Shown here: piece after piece, positions 62,401-64,000 of the stretch | How positions within the stretch are numbered: the stretch's first letter is position 1 | Layout of the letters: each line of letters begins with the position of its first letter | From: Verrucomicrobia bacterium LW23 | Lineage (GTDB): Bacteria; Verrucomicrobiota; Verrucomicrobiia; Methylacidiphilales; UBA1321 | Reading direction: 5' to 3' | Assembly: GCA_003054695.1 (NCBI GenBank) | Contig: QAZA01000056.1 | Location: forward strand, 62,001-126,000 | DNA: 64,000 nucleotides | The notes under the pieces: generated by a model | Told to the model about the DNA's origin: nothing | The model's input: only the letters and a program-made list of their open reading frames with translations | Database searches by the model: none | Position numbers and translations under genes: made by a program

Positions 62401-62996
62401 ACGCGCAAAAACTGCTGGCGCGTTTCGTCGCCGGCATCCAGCGCGGCCCAGGTTTCCAGCGCATCGCCGTAGAAGGAAAGCGCGCCGTCGACATCGGGCT
62501 GTGGGGCAATGGCCAGGTCGTGGTCGCCCAGGCTTTCCGAGGCAAGCGCCGCCCAGCGGTCCGCGGAGTCCTGCCGGCGCAAATCGCGCAGCGCCTGCAG
62601 ATACGGCGCCAGCTCACCGCCGGGGCTGCCCGCGCTGGCGGATCGCGAGCGCCACATGGCGTCGTTGACGCGGTAAACAAGCTCGCGCTGCCGTGGGGAG
62701 CCCGGGGAGGGGGCCTCCGCCGCCAGCAGCTGTTGCCACGCCGCCGCCGCCTGCGTAAACGCGCGTTGCGAGTAGTACTCCGCCGCCTGCTTCTCCAAAG
62801 CCGCCACCGCCGCCGGGGAGGGGGCCTGCGCGAACGCCGTCGAGGCGCCAGCGAGCGCAACGAGAAGTACAAGGAAGCAGGCGCAGCACGGGAGGAGGGA
62901 CCGCCGCGCCGCGTGCGCGACATCGGCACGAGTGAGCCCCACGGCCCGGCATGCAGCCAAAATCGCTCTCACGGCGTATAGCAATGTCGTGCTCAT
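56424..62996 (-). CDS. Bacterial alpha-2-macroglobulin with thioester motif
   Basis: This is a 2190-residue secreted protein. It has a long signal region ending LLVALAGASTAFAQ and an N-terminal helical TPR-like part (AAEYYSQRAFTQAAAAWQQL). A series of macroglobulin domains follows (PYTIAVANVGEIEVSISKFD, DTLNFRVVCREF), then the A2M core with WFPA-like WDPA equivalent FWNPAVITDERGLGTVEFTW. The thioester-type motif Cys1581-Thr-Glu-Gln1584 lies in FPYSCTEQTLDRFLPA. The helical TED domain follows (PNGGWGWWKGSPSSDFVTAH). These periplasmic proteins trap proteases, analogous to complement C3/A2M. They often neighbour a PBP1C gene; none is seen here. ATG 62996 is chosen for the signal peptide; the frame extends to 63155. 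Confidence 0.9.
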   Translation of the reverse strand: MSTTLLYAVRAILAACRAVGLTRADVAHAARRSLLPCCACFLVLLVALAGASTAFAQAPSPAAVAALEKQAAEYYSQRAFTQAAAAWQQLLAAEAPSPGSPRQRELVYRVNDAMWRSRSASAGSPGGELAPYLQALRDLRRQDSADRWAALASESLGDHDLAIAPQPDVDGALSFYGDALETWAALDAGDETRQQFLRVLLKPYAVDPERLLPVWSLSPSLLDKALSLSLTPSEGAQVRLLLALSLMHKAEPAVPATWARITENLSSLLATRVEGPWLDDALMLAARWTEQFGTLEPDPESPGAFVPAPDLPGALPYFRRVADSYTRDSSKFHDAARAAIGEITTQTLTVTSTRQVLPEMRVPYTIAVANVGEIEVSISKFDLAKGFQPDGTLDSRNAPRLWTDEGMGPLVRSWKLSPGKGRKYYRETLELSTEPLPPGAYWLQVVSGNFHDATLLIVSRGVVQFVETDGKVTAWVLDSATGLPFPSARVTLYCIKSTMGTQARKARMEKITPQTTLSNLDGLAVFTPEWPASPALPAGSRQPFQALADSGTQESTAYAVVAMLGDSPAVACSLYSRAPGAGPGGRGKSTSAASASSTAATAPGELRICAMTDSPAYRPTDTLNFRVVCREFSASHGLRTPAGLSVDVSILDPNSVAVLKKSYSLNEFGSLADSLPLSEDMARGQYVIKVSRSEGAGAIDEAQSGNLFAMEDVRSPEYKLEILPPQRDDGTLAPAAPGSRLHPRVRVSYANGGPVAEARVDYRARLEGLSVDNPFADPAAKAWFTASESRSGVPGEGDSSRIEIPVLAAESGGRDAWAGLYDVLAMGSATTDTRGELVLDIPVPESVVLAGLNLSASVMDPSRRQLQGTVLIPVTRRPFLMTAQARSRIVSQGETVDVDVAAMEVSGVEGRHAPTAASAVAIVTRDRFVRRVQYNRRTGAERLLFQGYEAVEVLRQPVSVPASGRTTLSFAAPGDGYYRVYLVSDRIAREFPSPTAAAPGAPAAAPATTAGTGNGGARRPGSASAVPAASPGGGDATSAPAGTSGRGEAAGPRRNLAQLRASEYYARATFFSATARTRDTGYRAAPLEIHKDKTVYKPGDTARLLIIPASETGGIVWLSVRGRTQIYSQVLRIEGAARRIDIPVTEDWQPNVRFMARYLSGRLMETRAATALVPFDDRDLQVTVTHEQPAPRPGEKARVSLDVRDSRGRPARAEVSVGVVDTSVFEVALPQPPPGTAFLDPNLFSGRDSVAEIIPQQQDTGEEASFPPADTEEIVRTDLPGGNATVEVDSPATAYDSESAAPATVLRGRSLRAPAPPPSITPDQEPRRAPSPGSTPAPAVPIPGGERPTISVRNRYKISPFWNPAVITDERGLGTVEFTWPENLADWQVTASAVTSGQEYGEGQSRVRTSLPATIRLKMPRFVVEGDKLSIFTIVHNLTKAAASFTVDIITSPELSRLSQPGTALSLEANSFATSGMPFEVRARGGKATVTATLLRSDGEGDSARQELPIVEYGTDREVATSFAVEAGTRERKGERWVDIHLNMPDIRDRSGLMLDIQLTPSLASTVLDALPYLAHFPYSCTEQTLDRFLPAAVAAQTLRELKLEPSAIAGRISGRDKDITQFPGGLRLRRGNTNTLDDMVRRGNEQLAESQNPNGGWGWWKGSPSSDFVTAHVLQGLAAATRASLTVDAEVSARAANYLKSRLAMYENNPEMLAWMLYALAVSDTSWTQMCDSAGDKAWAERDKLSSCGRALLALTFYHRQLEQQQYSEYAIHLVRSLEAGAHAERSTAVAAPGGPGGSRVAANVQLPPDMCYWGRDMHTTPAPGGAPSATTAPLWADGPVEATSYVLRAMLAVDPQNPRIDMAARWLTNHRTGPRWTNTRDTSAAVMALLDYLRAREPATTDFTAELLINGQPIQQLSCTSDQVLGSLTVTVPESQLKPGNNPIQIRMSGRGTLYTSARLRYTSRERPIAATISPAPPYGVHSASPVGSATTSSTPSPGTGTTPANPVGTAATAPGAQLPVLSIRREYYRERAVPLLLRGSRVEREPLKEGEQLAPGENLLVRLLIENRSPLEYLMIEDRKPAGCEPFGIPAGGYIDARTQNAAGAFPAPSALDLNSRATQVRTELRPQWIALFLATLPAGRHEITYHLRAETPGEFHALPATAQCMYLPAIRATSAEHLVRVGDAKR

Positions 62997-63219
62997 CCGA
63001 AGGTGAACGGACACAATGAAAGCGCCGCGCCCGGAACGCAATGGCAAAGTCACGTAGATAGTACAAACATGGCTGGATTGTGCGCCGCGGGCCGCGGATT
63101 GCCCCGAAAGGATGACGGCGCGTGCGGATCCTTTGAACTGGCAACTTGATATCATTCTTGATTGCGAATGATAACGTGTCTACCCTTTGCCTGTGAGCGT
63201 AGAAAAGGTGATTCGCAAA

Positions 63220-63633
63220 ATGCGCAAAAACTGCGTCCGCTCTTGCATCGCGCCCCTGACCAGTGCGGAACAGGTGAAGGAGGACTACGGCGACAAGTAC
63301 GTCCGTAGACGCGGCTACCTCAAATCCAAAGCGGCGGTGGAAGATGCCCTGGCGAAGGGTAAGGCACTATTTGTCAAATTCTGCTGCTGGCAGTGTGGAT
63401 GCCAGATTTTTGAGGAAAGTCCCGTTGCCACCTGGCTGAACTGCCGCGACCGCCGGGAGGAACTGATGCGTAGGCGCGTGAAAGCCAGCGAGCACCGCCG
63501 GTGCCGCCGCAAAGTCCGCTCCCTGATAACCGAGGGCGACGACGATAAACTGAGCGCCCACTCCGATCGCAGCCTCCGCCGCCGCTGGCTGTGGAAGCGT
63601 TTCAGCTCACGGTATCGCGGTAGCCGTCGGTAG
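63220..63633 (+). CDS. Small basic Cys-rich protein of unknown function
   Basis: This is a 137-residue, strongly basic protein. A compact Cys cluster (KFCCWQCGCQIF) and Arg-rich segments (ELMRRRVKASEHRRCRRKVR, RSLRRRWLWKRFSSRYRGSR) suggest a zinc-binding, nucleic-acid-binding protein (inference). No family is recognised. ATG 63220 has an AAGGTG about 9 nt before it; earlier non-ATG starts at 63187 and 63193 are possible. It is divergent to the macroglobulin gene. Confidence 0.55.
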   Translation: MRKNCVRSCIAPLTSAEQVKEDYGDKYVRRRGYLKSKAAVEDALAKGKALFVKFCCWQCGCQIFEESPVATWLNCRDRREELMRRRVKASEHRRCRRKVRSLITEGDDDKLSAHSDRSLRRRWLWKRFSSRYRGSRR

Positions 63634-63691
63634 TGGAGCCAGAAAGCGCACTTTTTGCGTAACTCTCGTAAGATTCTTCCGCGCGACGCGT

Positions 63692-63697
63692 TATACT
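63692..63697 (+). promoter_or_regulatory. Probable -10 box before the right-edge gene
   Basis: TATACT ends 6 nt before the ATG at 63704. The predicted mRNA start falls on the ATG itself, suggesting a leaderless transcript. The -35 is unclear. Confidence 0.4.
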
Positions 63698-63703
63698 ATC
63701 AGA

Positions 63704-64000
63704 ATGGCGACGCGTTTTGAGATCGCACCGGAATTCCGCGGCTTTGGCGGGGGCGGGGCTGTTTCGATTGCGCGTTCCGTTACGATTGTGCTGGCGACGG
63801 CTGCCTTCCTACTTTCGCTGGCGCCCGTGACGGCATCCGCCGCGCCAAGCAATACAGGGGATGCCCGAGTCGAAAGCGCGCGCGCCTTTTTTCAGGAGCG
63901 CATGAGCCGGCGCGTGCGCGAGCGCGGGAACCGGCTGGAGTACGTGGTGCGCGCGCCCTCGGGGGCTGAGCAGCTGTACCTTACCGTGGAGCTGTGCGGC
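63704..64000 (+). CDS. Secreted protein, truncated by window end
   Basis: The first 99 residues of a longer gene are visible. A signal peptide (ITIVLATAAFLLSLAPVTAS-like, residues about 25-45) is followed by a charged, Arg-rich mature start (FFQERMSRRVRERGNRLEYV). Nothing more can be recognised before the window ends. No SD; a TATACT box lies just before the ATG. Confidence 0.6.
   Translation, partial: MATRFEIAPEFRGFGGGGAVSIARSVTIVLATAAFLLSLAPVTASAAPSNTGDARVESARAFFQERMSRRVRERGNRLEYVVRAPSGAEQLYLTVELCG

Noticed and set aside
60771..62981. Plus-strand 736-codon open frame
   Set aside because: Antisense of the alpha-2-macroglobulin gene; no recognisable protein character.

Overview
The window looks like a GC-rich chromosome of a PVC-superphylum bacterium, most likely Verrucomicrobiota. 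This is an inference from gene content, since there is no rRNA here: chlamydia-like type III secretion (T3SS) gene order, an STM4012-type radical SAM protein, a very long alpha-2-macroglobulin, a PilL/ChpA-type giant chemosensory kinase and several dispersed repeats.

Region 1 (1-17503) reads as a metal-resistance genomic island integrated at a tRNA-Tyr gene. It holds two CnrYXH-like signalling sets (membrane anti-sigma, periplasmic metal sensor, ECF sigma) and two tripartite heavy-metal RND efflux systems. System 1 is on the minus strand (1-6007; the pump runs off the left edge) and system 2 on the plus strand (6823-15215). A HTH/excisionase-like gene and a tyrosine integrase (15952-17456) follow, and the integrase reading frame ends inside the tRNA-Tyr gene (17422-17503, minus). 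Island genes are AT-richer, especially 4-6 kb and 15.4-15.9 kb, and most carry purine-rich Shine-Dalgarno (SD) sequences.

Region 2 (17504-29700) begins with a WD40 protein, a small membrane protein and QueE. A T3SS locus on the minus strand follows, in transcription order sctD, yscE-like, sctF, yscG-like, sctI, terminator, unknown helical gene, two near-identical EspA/SseB-like sctA genes, LcrH/SycD chaperone, sctE and sctB translocators, CesT-like chaperone. The ATPase, export gate and secretin are not in the window. The sctD-E-F-G-I order matches chlamydial cdsD-E-F-G-I. T3SS starts lack SD motifs.

Region 3 (29800-40333) is mixed housekeeping and accessory: chromate transporter, STM4012-like radical SAM enzyme, small lipoprotein, PhoB-type response regulator, PdxJ, an ATP-dependent-ligase-like protein with an unknown partner, and a DUF255 thioredoxin-fold protein.

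Region 4 (40364-51245) is a chemosensory pair: a PilJ-like methyl-accepting protein and a 2691-residue CheA/ChpA hybrid kinase. The kinase gene, and the ligase-like gene 3.4 kb away, carry copies of a short palindrome (GGGACA-N3/5-TGTCCC type) that always lies in the same reading frame and encodes G-T-x-x-V-P, reminiscent of Rickettsia palindromic elements.

Region 5 (51513-64000) holds a TPR protein, an RlmD/RumA-type RNA methyltransferase, class II fructose-bisphosphate aldolase with a clear terminator, a DUF2314-ankyrin fusion, an unknown protein, a 2190-residue alpha-2-macroglobulin, a Cys-rich basic protein and a truncated secreted protein at the right edge.
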